The notes under the pieces are model-generated. The model ran no database searches, was not told the DNA's origin, and saw only the letters and a list, made by a program, of their open reading frames with translations. Positions 16,968 through 25,350 of a stretch of DNA of 48,906 nucleotides are shown piece by piece; within the stretch, counting starts at the first letter, position 1; each line of letters begins with the position of its first letter. The stretch is from Acidimicrobiales bacterium (GTDB lineage Bacteria; Actinomycetota; Acidimicrobiia; Acidimicrobiales; Aldehydirespiratoraceae). A program made the translations under genes and the position numbers. Location: NCBI GenBank assembly GCA_029263175.1, contig JAJCXZ010000017.1, positions 1-48,906 on the forward strand, in the 5' to 3' direction.

Positions 16968-17089
16968 CGAATGAACGCTAGGCGCAGGACTCTCCGAGCC
17001 ACGAACCATTTTCGGCAAGAATCGCCGAATACACCGACCGCCGAAGGTGCATCCGGCTTGAGCAAGTCACGCTGGGTCTGTCCCCAGCG

Positions 17090-17749
17090 TTACGTGAACG
17101 AGTCGTCGTCGGCGGCAATGGCGCCTTCGCCGTCGCTTCGCCATTCGGGGTAGACGGCGGCGAAGTCGGCGAAGATCTCGTCGTAGGGGAGATCGTCGAA
17201 GCTGCCGCGCTGGTTGGTGTATTCCATGTGGCGGTTGCCGGATTGGTCGAACGGGTGCATGAGCGCATCCTCGGTGCCGTCGAAATCGAGGGCCTTCACG
17301 CCGAAGCGGTCGCAGAGCTCGATGTTGAACGCCGAGCTGAGCTTGAACCAGCGGTCGCCGAGCAGCAGTTCGCTGTAGCCGTGCCAGATGAACAAGTCGG
17401 TGCCCATCGATTCGAGCAGCTTCTCGCTCGACAGATGGTTGCGCACGTCGGCGAAGCCGAGCCGGGCCGGGATGCCGCGGTTGCGGGCGGCCGCGGTGAG
17501 CAGCACCGACTTCGGGACGCACCAGCCCGAGTCGGTACCGGCGACGGAGCTGGCCTTGAACGCTGCCCGGCTGCGGTCCATCGAATACGGGTCGTATCGG
17601 AGACCGTCCCGTACGGCGTTGAAGAGACGGACCGCGACCTCGGTCGTCTCGGTGGCATCTCCGGCGGCGACTGAGGCATACGCCTCTACCTCATCCGAGT
17701 CGGAATCGATGAACCACGTAGGTTCGAGCCAGGCCGCGTCAATGTCCAT
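17090..17749 (-). CDS. Transglutaminase-like cysteine protease-fold protein
   Basis: The 219-aa protein has the catalytic Cys in GTDSGWCVPKSVLLTAAAR, followed by GIPARLGFADV and the His/Asp strand IWHGYSELLLGDRWFKLSSAFN, the usual order for the transglutaminase-like core. No signal peptide is seen, so it is cytoplasmic. TACGCT on the minus strand (17761-17756) ends 6 nt before the ATG. Such proteins act as amidases or peptidases. Function unknown beyond the fold. Confidence 0.8.
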   Translation of the reverse strand: MDIDAAWLEPTWFIDSDSDEVEAYASVAAGDATETTEVAVRLFNAVRDGLRYDPYSMDRSRAAFKASSVAGTDSGWCVPKSVLLTAAARNRGIPARLGFADVRNHLSSEKLLESMGTDLFIWHGYSELLLGDRWFKLSSAFNIELCDRFGVKALDFDGTEDALMHPFDQSGNRHMEYTNQRGSFDDLPYDEIFADFAAVYPEWRSDGEGAIAADDDSFT

Positions 17750-17823
17750 GCCGCGAGCGTAGGAGACGTGACTTCGCGGGACCGCACTGGCCCCCGGTCG
17801 CCCTGAGGTGTGAGACTCTCCGA

Positions 17824-18549
17824 ATGATCGAACGCGAGATCGACCTGGAAACCGACGATGGCGTGATGAGGACGTTCATCTACCACCCCGAACACGACGG
17901 ACCGCATCCCGTCGTGCTCTACCTGATGGATGCACCGTCGATCCGTCCCGCCCTCCACCAGATGGCGTCTCGCCTGGCCACCGCCGGGTACTACGTGATG
18001 ATGCCGTACCTCTTCTACCGGGGTGGCGAGTTCAAGGTCTTCGGCGAAGAAGATGCCGAAATGCATCAGCGCCGTGAGCTGATGCAGTCCGTCAACCCGA
18101 CCAACATCCTGGGTGATGCCCAGGCGATGCTCGAGCACGCTGCCGATGATCCCGACGCCGACGACGGCGACATCGGTGCGGTCGGTTTCTGCATGAGCGG
18201 CGGCCTGGTGCTCTCGCTCGCCCGAGCTTGGCCGGAGCGGGTCGCCGCGGCGGCTTCCATTCACGGGGCCTGGATGGTGAAGGACACGCCCGACTCGCCC
18301 CATCTCAACCTCGATTCGGTTCGAGCCGAGGTGTACCTCGGTTGGGCCGACAACGACGCCACCGCGCCGGTCGAGATGATGCATGAGTTCCGTCAATGCC
18401 TGGAGGAAGCCGACGTTCACTACGAGCTCGACTTCCTCACCGAAGCCGTCCACGGTTACGCCCCACCAGGGGGCAAAAACTACAACTGGCGAGCCGCCGA
18501 GGATCACTGGGAACGGGTCCATTCGCTGTTGCGCCGGAACCTTGGCTAG
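17824..18549 (+). CDS. Dienelactone hydrolase-family protein
   Basis: The 241-aa alpha/beta hydrolase has the nucleophile elbow GFCMSGG (C123), a later YLGWADNDA for the Asp and AVHGY for the His. Cys as nucleophile is typical of dienelactone hydrolases of aromatic catabolism. The stop overlaps the TTG start proposed for the gamma-glutamyltransferase, so the two are probably co-translated. Confidence 0.85.
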   Translation: MIEREIDLETDDGVMRTFIYHPEHDGPHPVVLYLMDAPSIRPALHQMASRLATAGYYVMMPYLFYRGGEFKVFGEEDAEMHQRRELMQSVNPTNILGDAQAMLEHAADDPDADDGDIGAVGFCMSGGLVLSLARAWPERVAAAASIHGAWMVKDTPDSPHLNLDSVRAEVYLGWADNDATAPVEMMHEFRQCLEEADVHYELDFLTEAVHGYAPPGGKNYNWRAAEDHWERVHSLLRRNLG

Positions 18550-20152
18550 CGGCAACGGCGGCATGGTCGCCGCCGCTCAACCCGAGGCGACCGAAGCCGG
18601 CGTCGACGCACTGCGGGCCGGCGGCAACGCAGTCGATGCGGCAATCGCCTGCGCACTCGTGGCCGGCGTCGTCGACCCGCAGATGTGTGGAATAGCCGGC
18701 TTCGGCAACGCCCAGCTCTACCTGCCCGGCGACGACGTTCATACGTGCGTCGACTTTCACGGCACCTCGCCTGCCGCGACTCGACCCGATCAATGGGAGC
18801 ACCTGCTCGTCGGCGAGACTCGTGATGGCTTCGGCTTCCTGCTGGAGGGCAACGTCAACGACGTCGGCTACCAGTCGATCACCACTCCCGGTTCCCTACT
18901 CGCTTACCACGAAGCCCAGACCCGTCACGGGCGTCTGCGCTGGGCCGACGTGGTCGCTCCTGCCATCGACTACGCCGAGAACGGGTTCGTCATCCGCCCC
19001 GCCGTCTACCACTGGTGGTTGGAGGGGGCGACAATGGGTCGGGTCAACGCCGCCGAACGACTGCGGTACACGGCCGCCGGTCGGCGTATCTACTTCCACG
19101 ACGACGGCACCTTGCGTGGCATCGGTGAGACGCTGCGGAATCCTGATCTCGCCGAGTCCCTTCGCCGCATCGCTGATGGCGGCGCCGCCGTGTTCTACAC
19201 CGGCGACATGGCCGACGAGATCGTGGCCGACATGGCCGCCAACGATGGCCTGCTCTCCGCTGGGGACCTCGCCAACTACCGCACGGTCTGGGGCGACCCG
19301 CTGCGCACGACCTACCGGGGCCGTGACGTGGCGACAAACCAGCCGCCTGGTGGTGGCGTGATGGTGGCCGAGATGATGGGCATCCTCTCGCACTTCGATC
19401 TCGGCGCCATCCAGCACAACAGCGTGGAATACATCCGCATCGTGAGCGAGGCGATGAAGTGGGCGACAGCCGACAAGGACGCCCACATCGGCGACCCCGA
19501 GTTCGTCGACGCACCCGTCGATCGCCTGCTCTCCCGCGCCCACACGACCGAGCTTGCCGACCGGATACGCCGCGGCGAACGGGCCAACGTCGCCCGCATG
19601 GCCGGCGAGCCGCCCGACACCACCCACGTCTGCGTGATCGACGCCGACGGCAACGCAGTGACGATGACCCACTCGCTCGGTATGCCATCGGGCGTGGTCA
19701 CCGACGGGCTCGGGTTCATGTACAACGGCTGCATGGGTGTCTTCGACCCCCGCCCCGGCCGTCCCGGTTCGCTGGCTCCCGGCAAGCGGAGGTTCAGCTC
19801 ACTGTGCCCGGTCATGACGTTCAAGGATGGCGAACTCGACCTCGTGGTCGGCGCGCCGGGCGGCACGCAGATCGCCATGGGCGTCACCCAGGTGCTGCTC
19901 AACGCCATCGACTTCGACATGCCGATCCTCGACGCCATAATTGCTCCGCGATTCTCGGGCACGAGCAACGCCATCGACGTCTGCAACCGCATCCCCCGCT
20001 CCGTCACCCGGGAGTTGGAAGCCGACGGCTACGAGGTCATCCGCACACCCGACAGCTACGCATTCGCCCGCGTGCATGGCATTGCCGTAACACCGGACGG
20101 GCTCGCCGGCGCGGCCGATCCCGGCAGCGACGGCGTGGCGATGAGCGCCTAG
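18542..20152 (+). CDS. Gamma-glutamyltransferase-family Ntn hydrolase
   Basis: The protein (536 aa from TTG 18542, or 529 from ATG 18563) starts with the family's GGMVAAAQPEATEAGVDALR region. It carries the autocatalytic threonine in PDTTHVCVIDADGN (T360 from TTG), followed by the small-subunit Gly-rich segment GGTQIAMGVTQVLLN. No signal peptide is visible, so it may be a cytoplasmic glutamyl-hydrolase-like enzyme. TTG 18542 lies inside the last codons of the dienelactone hydrolase gene. Upstream in-frame sequence is shadow. Confidence 0.85.
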   Translation: MASGNGGMVAAAQPEATEAGVDALRAGGNAVDAAIACALVAGVVDPQMCGIAGFGNAQLYLPGDDVHTCVDFHGTSPAATRPDQWEHLLVGETRDGFGFLLEGNVNDVGYQSITTPGSLLAYHEAQTRHGRLRWADVVAPAIDYAENGFVIRPAVYHWWLEGATMGRVNAAERLRYTAAGRRIYFHDDGTLRGIGETLRNPDLAESLRRIADGGAAVFYTGDMADEIVADMAANDGLLSAGDLANYRTVWGDPLRTTYRGRDVATNQPPGGGVMVAEMMGILSHFDLGAIQHNSVEYIRIVSEAMKWATADKDAHIGDPEFVDAPVDRLLSRAHTTELADRIRRGERANVARMAGEPPDTTHVCVIDADGNAVTMTHSLGMPSGVVTDGLGFMYNGCMGVFDPRPGRPGSLAPGKRRFSSLCPVMTFKDGELDLVVGAPGGTQIAMGVTQVLLNAIDFDMPILDAIIAPRFSGTSNAIDVCNRIPRSVTRELEADGYEVIRTPDSYAFARVHGIAVTPDGLAGAADPGSDGVAMSA

Positions 20153-20173
20153 CGCCCGCCGCGCCGTCGCTCA

Positions 20174-20956
20174 CTAGCTGGACAGCCCCGCGAGGAACCC
20201 GCTGATCGCGACGTTGCACTCATCGACATTGGTGAGATTGGAGGCATGGCTACCGCCGGGCATCACCGCCATCGAGGCGCCGGGGATCGTGTCCGCGAGA
20301 TACTGACCGAGCTCAAACGGTATGGCCGCATCGGCATCGCCATGAATCACGAGGGTGGGCGTGCCGATCTCCGCCACCCGATCGGTGATGTCATCTCGCT
20401 CCAGCAGACAGTCGGCTACGTGCTCGACGAAGTCGGCACGCCGCTCTTCCCAAATCGGGATCCACTTCGCGATCAGGTCTTCGTCGCCGAGGATCAGGCT
20501 GCCGACGAAGAGTCCGACGCCGCCCAGCGGCTCAGACCCCATCCAATGAGCGACCATCCCCCGGTAGCCCTCGAGCACCTCAGGGTCTTCCTGACCGGCC
20601 TGGGTGTCGATCAGGATCAACGCACGGACTCGATCGGGGTGGGCGAGAGCGGCTCGCATCGACAGAAAGCCACCCTGGGACATGCCGGCAAAGACCGCCT
20701 GTTCGATTGCCAGGTGATCGAGCAACGCGACGGCATCGTCCGCCGAGTCCCAGTACGAGAACGGCCCGGTCGCCGGGGTCGCACCAAAGCCTCGTTCGTC
20801 CCACGCCACACATCGGTAGCTGCCGGACAACACCTCGATCTGGGGGGCGAACATCGTGTGATCCATCATGAAGCCGTGGCTCCAGATGATCGCCGGACCG
20901 TCACCCCCCGAGTCTGTGTAGTTGATCTGTTGGCCATTGACCTGAGCGATCGGCAT
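20174..20956 (-). CDS. Alpha/beta hydrolase
   Basis: The 260-aa hydrolase has an oxyanion motif SHGFMMD, the nucleophile elbow GMSQGG (S93), Asp in VIHGDADAAIP and a C-terminal His in PGGSHASNLT. It resembles 3-oxoadipate enol-lactonase-like proteins. It lies just downstream of the truncated dehydrogenase stub and the enolase-superfamily gene, all on the minus strand. Substrate unknown. Confidence 0.85.
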   Translation of the reverse strand: MPIAQVNGQQINYTDSGGDGPAIIWSHGFMMDHTMFAPQIEVLSGSYRCVAWDERGFGATPATGPFSYWDSADDAVALLDHLAIEQAVFAGMSQGGFLSMRAALAHPDRVRALILIDTQAGQEDPEVLEGYRGMVAHWMGSEPLGGVGLFVGSLILGDEDLIAKWIPIWEERRADFVEHVADCLLERDDITDRVAEIGTPTLVIHGDADAAIPFELGQYLADTIPGASMAVMPGGSHASNLTNVDECNVAISGFLAGLSS

Positions 20957-21019
20957 GTGGTCCCCTATCTCGTACTTCCGAGTTCAGCGGAGATCCGCCC
21001 CATGCGCCAGTGCTACCGG

Positions 21020-21080
21020 AACACGGTGTCCCACCTCCGGTGATGAGGGTCCACTTGCCGGTGAGATCGGCGGAAATCAT
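21020..21080 (-). pseudogene. N-terminal stub of a short-chain dehydrogenase
   Basis: An ATG at 21080 overlaps the dehydratase stop (ATGA) and reads ISADLTGKWTLITGGGT, the first strand and start of the glycine-rich NAD motif of SDR enzymes. The next expected GIG motif is missing; the frame runs into PCSGSTGAWGGS and then through the hydrolase start in another frame, with a stop inside it. This looks like the 5' end of a deleted SDR gene once coupled to the dehydratase. Confidence 0.5.
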
Positions 21081-22258
21081 GAACTGACGACCTTCGTGTA
21101 AGTGGCGACCAAATCGTCGTTGAGCTCGAGGCCGAGGCCAGGCGCTGTCGGCAAGGCGGCAAATCCGTCGATGATTTCTGGCTCCGGCGGGCTGACAAGC
21201 TCAGTACGGAGCCGCGAGGGACCGAGCCGCGAGGACCGGAACTCCACCATCGGGATGCTGAGGGCCGCGGCCATGAGGTGAAAGTTCGCCATGTCCGTGA
21301 TGCCGGTGGCGAAGCTGTGGGGGATGAGTTGGGCACCGTACAGCTCACACATCTCCGCGATGCGCATGAGTTCGGTGAACCCGCCGGCACGGCTCACGCC
21401 TGGTTGTACCAGCGAGACGCCGCCCGTCTCCAGCCACTCCCGGACCTCCCAGCGGCCTGCCGCGAACTCAGCTCCGCCGACTCGAACGGGAGAAACCGCG
21501 GCCAGGCGGGCATGGCCGTGTAGATCGTCATGGCGTAGCGGCGCTTCGGCGAAGTACACGTCGTGCACTTCAATACGCTTCAAGGTCCACGCCGCGTCGT
21601 ACCAGTCGTGCCACCGGTACCCGAAGTCGAGCGCGAGGAGAACGTCGTCGCCGATGATCGAACGACACTGCTTGGCGAAGTCGACGACCTGACGATCGCT
21701 CACCTCGGCACCGAACAGCACCGGCACCTTGACCGCGGTGATCCCCTGGCCAGCTGCGATCTCGGCCTGGCGAGCGATCTCATCCACGATGGACGCCAAC
21801 GGTCCCGCATAGATGTCGCCCGGATAGCAGGTCGCGTACGGGCGGATGCGCTCGGTTCGTGCTCCGCCCAGCAGCTTGTAGACAGGCACGCCCAGCTGCT
21901 TGCCGGCCAAGTCCCAAAGCGCGATGTCGACCGCCGACATGGCCTGGATGAAGGTGCCGCGACGGCCATGGTAGAAGCTGCCGTGGTAGACGCGATCGAA
22001 CAAGGCACGGGCCTCGAGGGGATCCTCGCCGACCAGTACATCGCGGATGCCCTGGCTCCAGAAATGGATTGTCTCCTGATCGATCATCGCCTTGATCACG
22101 ATCGGGGTGCACGGGCACTCACCGATGCCCGTCAGACCGTTGTCGTCGGTGACGCGGACAAGGAGCGTTTCCTCCCGACCTTCCGCGAAGGCGTTTCCTT
22201 CCGCCGGCACCGACACGATCAACGCCTCGATCTCTGCCACCGCGCCACGTTCAGTCAT
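21077..22258 (-). CDS. Mandelate racemase/muconate lactonizing-family dehydratase-like enzyme
   Basis: The 393-aa enolase-superfamily protein has metal ligands D211 (LALDFG), E238 (FAEAP) and E264 (GGAEF) and the His of the mandelate-racemase subgroup (H314, IPHSF). The usual KxK on the second strand reads K177-V-P179, so the second Lys is absent. His-only dehydratases of sugar acids are known. GGGAGG lies before the ATG at 22258. The neighbouring hydrolase and SDR stub suggest a sugar- or hydroxy-acid catabolic cluster. The substrate cannot be named. Confidence 0.8.
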   Translation of the reverse strand: MTERGAVAEIEALIVSVPAEGNAFAEGREETLLVRVTDDNGLTGIGECPCTPIVIKAMIDQETIHFWSQGIRDVLVGEDPLEARALFDRVYHGSFYHGRRGTFIQAMSAVDIALWDLAGKQLGVPVYKLLGGARTERIRPYATCYPGDIYAGPLASIVDEIARQAEIAAGQGITAVKVPVLFGAEVSDRQVVDFAKQCRSIIGDDVLLALDFGYRWHDWYDAAWTLKRIEVHDVYFAEAPLRHDDLHGHARLAAVSPVRVGGAEFAAGRWEVREWLETGGVSLVQPGVSRAGGFTELMRIAEMCELYGAQLIPHSFATGITDMANFHLMAAALSIPMVEFRSSRLGPSRLRTELVSPPEPEIIDGFAALPTAPGLGLELNDDLVATYTKVVSS

Positions 22259-22646
22259 CGAGCCTCCCAAACCGCATCTGTTGAAGTCAGTCTGCGCTGA
22301 GAGTGCCACGGGTGCCTGCCGAGGGGAAGGACCCGGCGATATTCGTTCGACAAGGCGATCGATCGTTCGTACGGTGCTCTCCACGAGTGACCGCGGCCGC
22401 ATGGCCGCACGGACCCGACGAAAGGAGATCCAATGATTCTCGTCAACACCTTCATCGCCGATCTCCCCGCCGGCGCCTCCACCGGCGCCGCCTGATTCGG
22501 CAGCCGGCATCTCCGCCGGCCCCACGCTCGTCAGCCCCGCCGATCGTCGGCCAACCCGACGTCTCGCCGCGCCTCGTGCCTGTCCCCCACACGCTTTCGA
22601 TTCACCAGACCCCGGCCTGTCAGCCGGGAGTCTTCAAGGAGCACTC
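22259..22646 (+). promoter_or_regulatory. Structured leader region with tandem hairpins
   Basis: This 388-bp stretch holds no ordinary gene. A possible promoter is TTCGAC (22346-22351), 18 bp, TACGGT (22370-22375). A 20-codon leader peptide follows at 22433. Three GC hairpins come in tandem: CGGCGCC/GGCGCCG (22471-22490, inside the peptide frame), GCCGGC/GCCGGC (22503-22520) and CCCGGC/GCCGGG (22611-22628), the last just before the next ribosome binding site. The layout resembles attenuation control, but no known riboswitch class was recognised. Confidence 0.5.
22433..22495 (+). CDS. 20-aa leader peptide
   Basis: AAAGGAG (22421-22427) gives a strong ribosome binding site for a 20-codon frame beginning MILVNTFIADL and ending in TGA 22493-22495. 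A 7-bp GC hairpin is built into its last third. The peptide has no run of one amino acid that would point to a classical attenuator signal, so what is sensed is unknown. Confidence 0.5.
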   Translation: MILVNTFIADLPAGASTGAA

Positions 22647-22781
22647 ATGCACGAACTCGACATCCACGCGGTCCTTGCCGAGCGACGCCGACAGGTGCGC
22701 ACGGTCGAGGAGCGTTACCGCCGGTACGGACGACCAGTCCGGCAGCCGGTGTTGCCGCTGCACCGCCGCCGCAACCGATGA
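22647..22781 (+). CDS. Small basic protein (44 aa), unknown function
   Basis: AAGGAGC (22636-22642) precedes ATG 22647. The 44-aa product begins MHELDIHAVLAERRRQ and is very rich in Arg, ending HRRRNR. The stop TGA overlaps an ATG at 22778 (ATGA). The same frame stays open after the TGA for a further 49 codons with coding-like composition, so an older, longer protein cut by a nonsense codon is possible. No recognised domain. Confidence 0.45.
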   Translation: MHELDIHAVLAERRRQVRTVEERYRRYGRPVRQPVLPLHRRRNR

Positions 22782-22788
22782 ACCAGCC

Positions 22789-22838
22789 GTCGGCCCGGGG
22801 TCACGATTCGTTTCGGCGACTGCGACCCCCGGGCCGAC
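22789..22838 (+). repeat. Intercistronic 12-bp GC hairpin
   Basis: GTCGGCCCGGGG (22789-22800) and CCCCGGGCCGAC (22827-22838) are a perfect 12-bp inverted repeat with a 26-nt loop. It begins 8 nt after the stop of the 44-aa protein and lies upstream of the secreted-protein start. It could terminate part of the transcription, stabilise the 5' mRNA or block a ribosome site. Confidence 0.65.
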
Positions 22839-22903
22839 CCTCTGGTCGAAGAAGCCGCCGCCGATCTCTTGCGGTTCGACCACCGTCCGCGCGAACCTGG
22901 CTC

Positions 22904-24829
22904 ATGGACGGAGCGGGACGCGGCTTCCTGAGACGCCGCTGGGCAAGGGCCTTGGCGGCCGCGGCAATCCTGGTTGTGCTGGGCACCGTCGGGCCTGCGG
23001 CCGCCCAGGACAGTCCGCCGGTCGACATCGGAGGCGGGCCCGCGCCGGTGACGCCACCCGCCGCCCCTCCCATCGAGGTCGGCGAGTTCCTGGTCTTCGA
23101 CGGGGGCATCCTCACCAGAGTCGGCGCCGATGGAACCATGACTCCGCTGCTCGACGTGGTGTTTCCGATGCCGATCGCTCCCGTCCTCTGCGACGACGGC
23201 TCGATCCTGGTGGGCGGACCGAGAGACACCCAGGTGTCGCGCATCGCGGACGGTTCGTTGACGACGTTCTCGGGCCTACCGGAGTTCAATCACCTCGCAT
23301 GTCTCGGCGATGGTGCGCTGATCATCTCGACCATCCGGACCGAGATCATCGCCTTGTCACTCACAGATGCCGGCGTCATCAACGAGATCCCGATCATCCA
23401 GGGTCCCGCGTTCGTCGGTGATCCATCGTGGCCGCTGACAGTCGACGAGTCCGTCGAGGTTCTGACGGCCGACGGCGCGGTGGGACTCGGCCCGGGATTG
23501 CTTGGCCTGTTCGATGGCGAGACGTTGATCGTTCGAGCGGTGCCGGATCGGTTCATCCCGGTCGTTCTCGCTGATGCGGTGTGTTTCGGCGACGTCGAGG
23601 ATCGCGCCGGCATGACGCCTCGCCCCGAGGATGGCTGTATCACGGGAGCCGAAGCCGAGACCTTCCACCCCTCGGGGCCGGTCACGCTCGACTACTACTT
23701 CTCCGATGAGGACGTAGCGCGAATCCTCGGAAGCGACGAAGACGGCGTGACGGCATTTGATGCGCTCACCGGCAACCCCCTGCGGTCATTTCCGCTGACC
23801 ACTCCCGTACTCGTGCCCGGAGCCTTCGGCGACGTCGGACCGTTCGTGCTCACCCCGGAGATGGGGATCGTGACGGGAGCCGAGATCCCCGCTGTCACCA
23901 CGACCACGACCACGACCACAACAACCACGACGACGACCACCACAACAACGACCACCACTCCTCCGAGCACCACCGCTGCGGCAGCGCCGGTGCCCGCGGT
24001 CGCCGATGAGTCGAGTTCGTCGACGGGTTTATGGATCGGACTCGCACTCATTGCCGTTGTGATCGTTGCCGTGCTCGAATATCTGCGGCGCAAGCGAGCG
24101 GAGACACCCGACCCCGAGACCCTCGGTGACGTCGAGCCGCCAACGGTCGACCCACCTCCGGCTGATCCACCTGCGGACGACCCCCCGCCACCCACCGTGG
24201 CCGTCCCGGTGAGTCCGCCGGAAGAGGACAAGCTCGACGTGAACCCCGATGACGTCGCCGACGTGCACCTCTGTACGCATGGCGAGATCGAAGAACTCGA
24301 CACGAAGACCGAGAAGTTCGAGGTCTACCGCACATCGAAGCCCACGACCCTCGCGATCACGACCACCCCCCAGTACGGATACCGAACCCAGTTCAACGGG
24401 CTGCTCAACGTCTTCTCGGGCATCCAGCTCCTGCTCGACGCGATCGGGGACGTGGCCGGGCCCGCGGGTCTCGTGGTCGAGGCCGCCTCGGCCTACCTCG
24501 ACGTGCCGGAGTCGGCGGTCAAAGCGGCCCAGGGAATCCAGTCCCGCCAACGCGAGAAGGTGCTCTACACCGTCACCGCGACGGTGAACTGGTATTCGGT
24601 TACCGCAACCTGCAGGAAGTATCGCGAGTGCGTCAACGGCGTCTGGGTCGTGAAGTCGGAGTATTCCGACGAGTTCGGTCCGGACCGGGTCGCCTCCGAC
24701 AGCAGAGTCGACATGAACCTCGAGGAGTTCCTCCGGTTCCTCCAGGGCGTGAAGACCATGGAAGACCGGTACCACACCGGCTCCGAGAAGCTCCAGGAGT
24801 TCCGCGAGAAATGCAGGTCGACCGCATGA
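22904..24829 (+). CDS. Large secreted, membrane-anchored protein with poly-Thr linker
   Basis: From ATG 22904 the 641-aa protein has a signal peptide (Arg-rich start, ALAAAAILVVLGTVGPAAA, likely cleaved before QDS). An extracellular domain of about 310 residues with short beta-propeller-like repeats follows (LTDAGVINEIPI, LTADGAVGLGPG). Then come a run of about 22 Thr, one membrane helix (LWIGLALIAVVIVAVLEYL) with an RRKR stop-transfer, a Pro-rich stretch and a cytoplasmic domain of about 200 residues. ATG 22778 would add a 42-aa Arg-rich leader and is coupled to the previous stop, so the start is uncertain. Function unknown; it may pass signals across the membrane. It overlaps the lipoprotein gene by ATGA. 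Confidence 0.7.
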   Translation: MDGAGRGFLRRRWARALAAAAILVVLGTVGPAAAQDSPPVDIGGGPAPVTPPAAPPIEVGEFLVFDGGILTRVGADGTMTPLLDVVFPMPIAPVLCDDGSILVGGPRDTQVSRIADGSLTTFSGLPEFNHLACLGDGALIISTIRTEIIALSLTDAGVINEIPIIQGPAFVGDPSWPLTVDESVEVLTADGAVGLGPGLLGLFDGETLIVRAVPDRFIPVVLADAVCFGDVEDRAGMTPRPEDGCITGAEAETFHPSGPVTLDYYFSDEDVARILGSDEDGVTAFDALTGNPLRSFPLTTPVLVPGAFGDVGPFVLTPEMGIVTGAEIPAVTTTTTTTTTTTTTTTTTTTTTPPSTTAAAAPVPAVADESSSSTGLWIGLALIAVVIVAVLEYLRRKRAETPDPETLGDVEPPTVDPPPADPPADDPPPPTVAVPVSPPEEDKLDVNPDDVADVHLCTHGEIEELDTKTEKFEVYRTSKPTTLAITTTPQYGYRTQFNGLLNVFSGIQLLLDAIGDVAGPAGLVVEAASAYLDVPESAVKAAQGIQSRQREKVLYTVTATVNWYSVTATCRKYRECVNGVWVVKSEYSDEFGPDRVASDSRVDMNLEEFLRFLQGVKTMEDRYHTGSEKLQEFREKCRSTA

Positions 24830-25341
24830 GAGTCGCCGCGATGTCCGTGGTCCTCATGCTCGCCGCGGCTGCCTGTGGCAGTGCCGTTGACCAACCCGCG
24901 ACCTCGCCATCCACGCCAGCAACCAGCGCCGACAGCTCGAACCCCACCTCCGAAACGGTCACGGCGTGCAGCCTCTTCTCCCAGGCCGATGCCGAGTCGG
25001 TCATAGCTGCCGATCTGACCGCAAACGAGTTCAACGACGAGTACGACTGCACCTACTTCGCCTCCGAAGACCCCACGATCGCCGCAACCGTCACCCTTCG
25101 CCCGTTCGCCGCGACGGCGCAGGATATTGCCGACCTGCATGCGGTGTTCGCCGAGGGGACACTCGAAGACATCGCCGCGATCGGTGAAGCAGCCGTCTAC
25201 TACCACGATGGCGCAGTGCATTCGCTGCAGTTCGTCCAGAGTGGCTCCTACGTCACAGTGATCGTGACCGGTGTGCCCGATGGCGACGACGTTCGAGCGG
25301 CCGAAACCGCCATCGCGATGCTGATCGCCGCCAAACTCTGA
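24826..25341 (+). CDS. Lipoprotein, DUF3558-like
   Basis: The 171-aa protein has a lipoprotein signal peptide (MRVAAMSVVLMLAAAACGS; lipobox AAAC with Cys17), a Thr/Ser-rich linker and a compact domain with Cys in ACSLFSQADAESVI and YDCTYF, typical of DUF3558-type actinobacterial lipoproteins. ATG 24826 overlaps the stop of the large membrane protein (ATGA), so the two are probably co-translated partners on the outer face of the membrane. Confidence 0.75.
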   Translation: MRVAAMSVVLMLAAAACGSAVDQPATSPSTPATSADSSNPTSETVTACSLFSQADAESVIAADLTANEFNDEYDCTYFASEDPTIAATVTLRPFAATAQDIADLHAVFAEGTLEDIAAIGEAAVYYHDGAVHSLQFVQSGSYVTVIVTGVPDGDDVRAAETAIAMLIAAKL

Positions 25342-25350
25342 CTCCTGAAT

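Noticed and set aside
22303-22375. Riboswitch-like GC-rich sequence (CTGAGAG and GGGTGCC strings recalled TPP elements)
   Set aside because: The order of the strings is wrong for a TPP aptamer and no other conserved part is present.
22779-22781. Second selenocysteine codon in the small basic ORF
   Set aside because: The stem after it is 12 bp with a 26-nt loop, not SECIS-like, and no redox motif or Cys partner surrounds the TGA. A stop with ATGA overlap is simpler.
23890-23965. CRISPR-like or satellite repeat in the ACC/ACG run
   Set aside because: It is a codon-level Thr tract in a clear reading frame, with no spacer structure.
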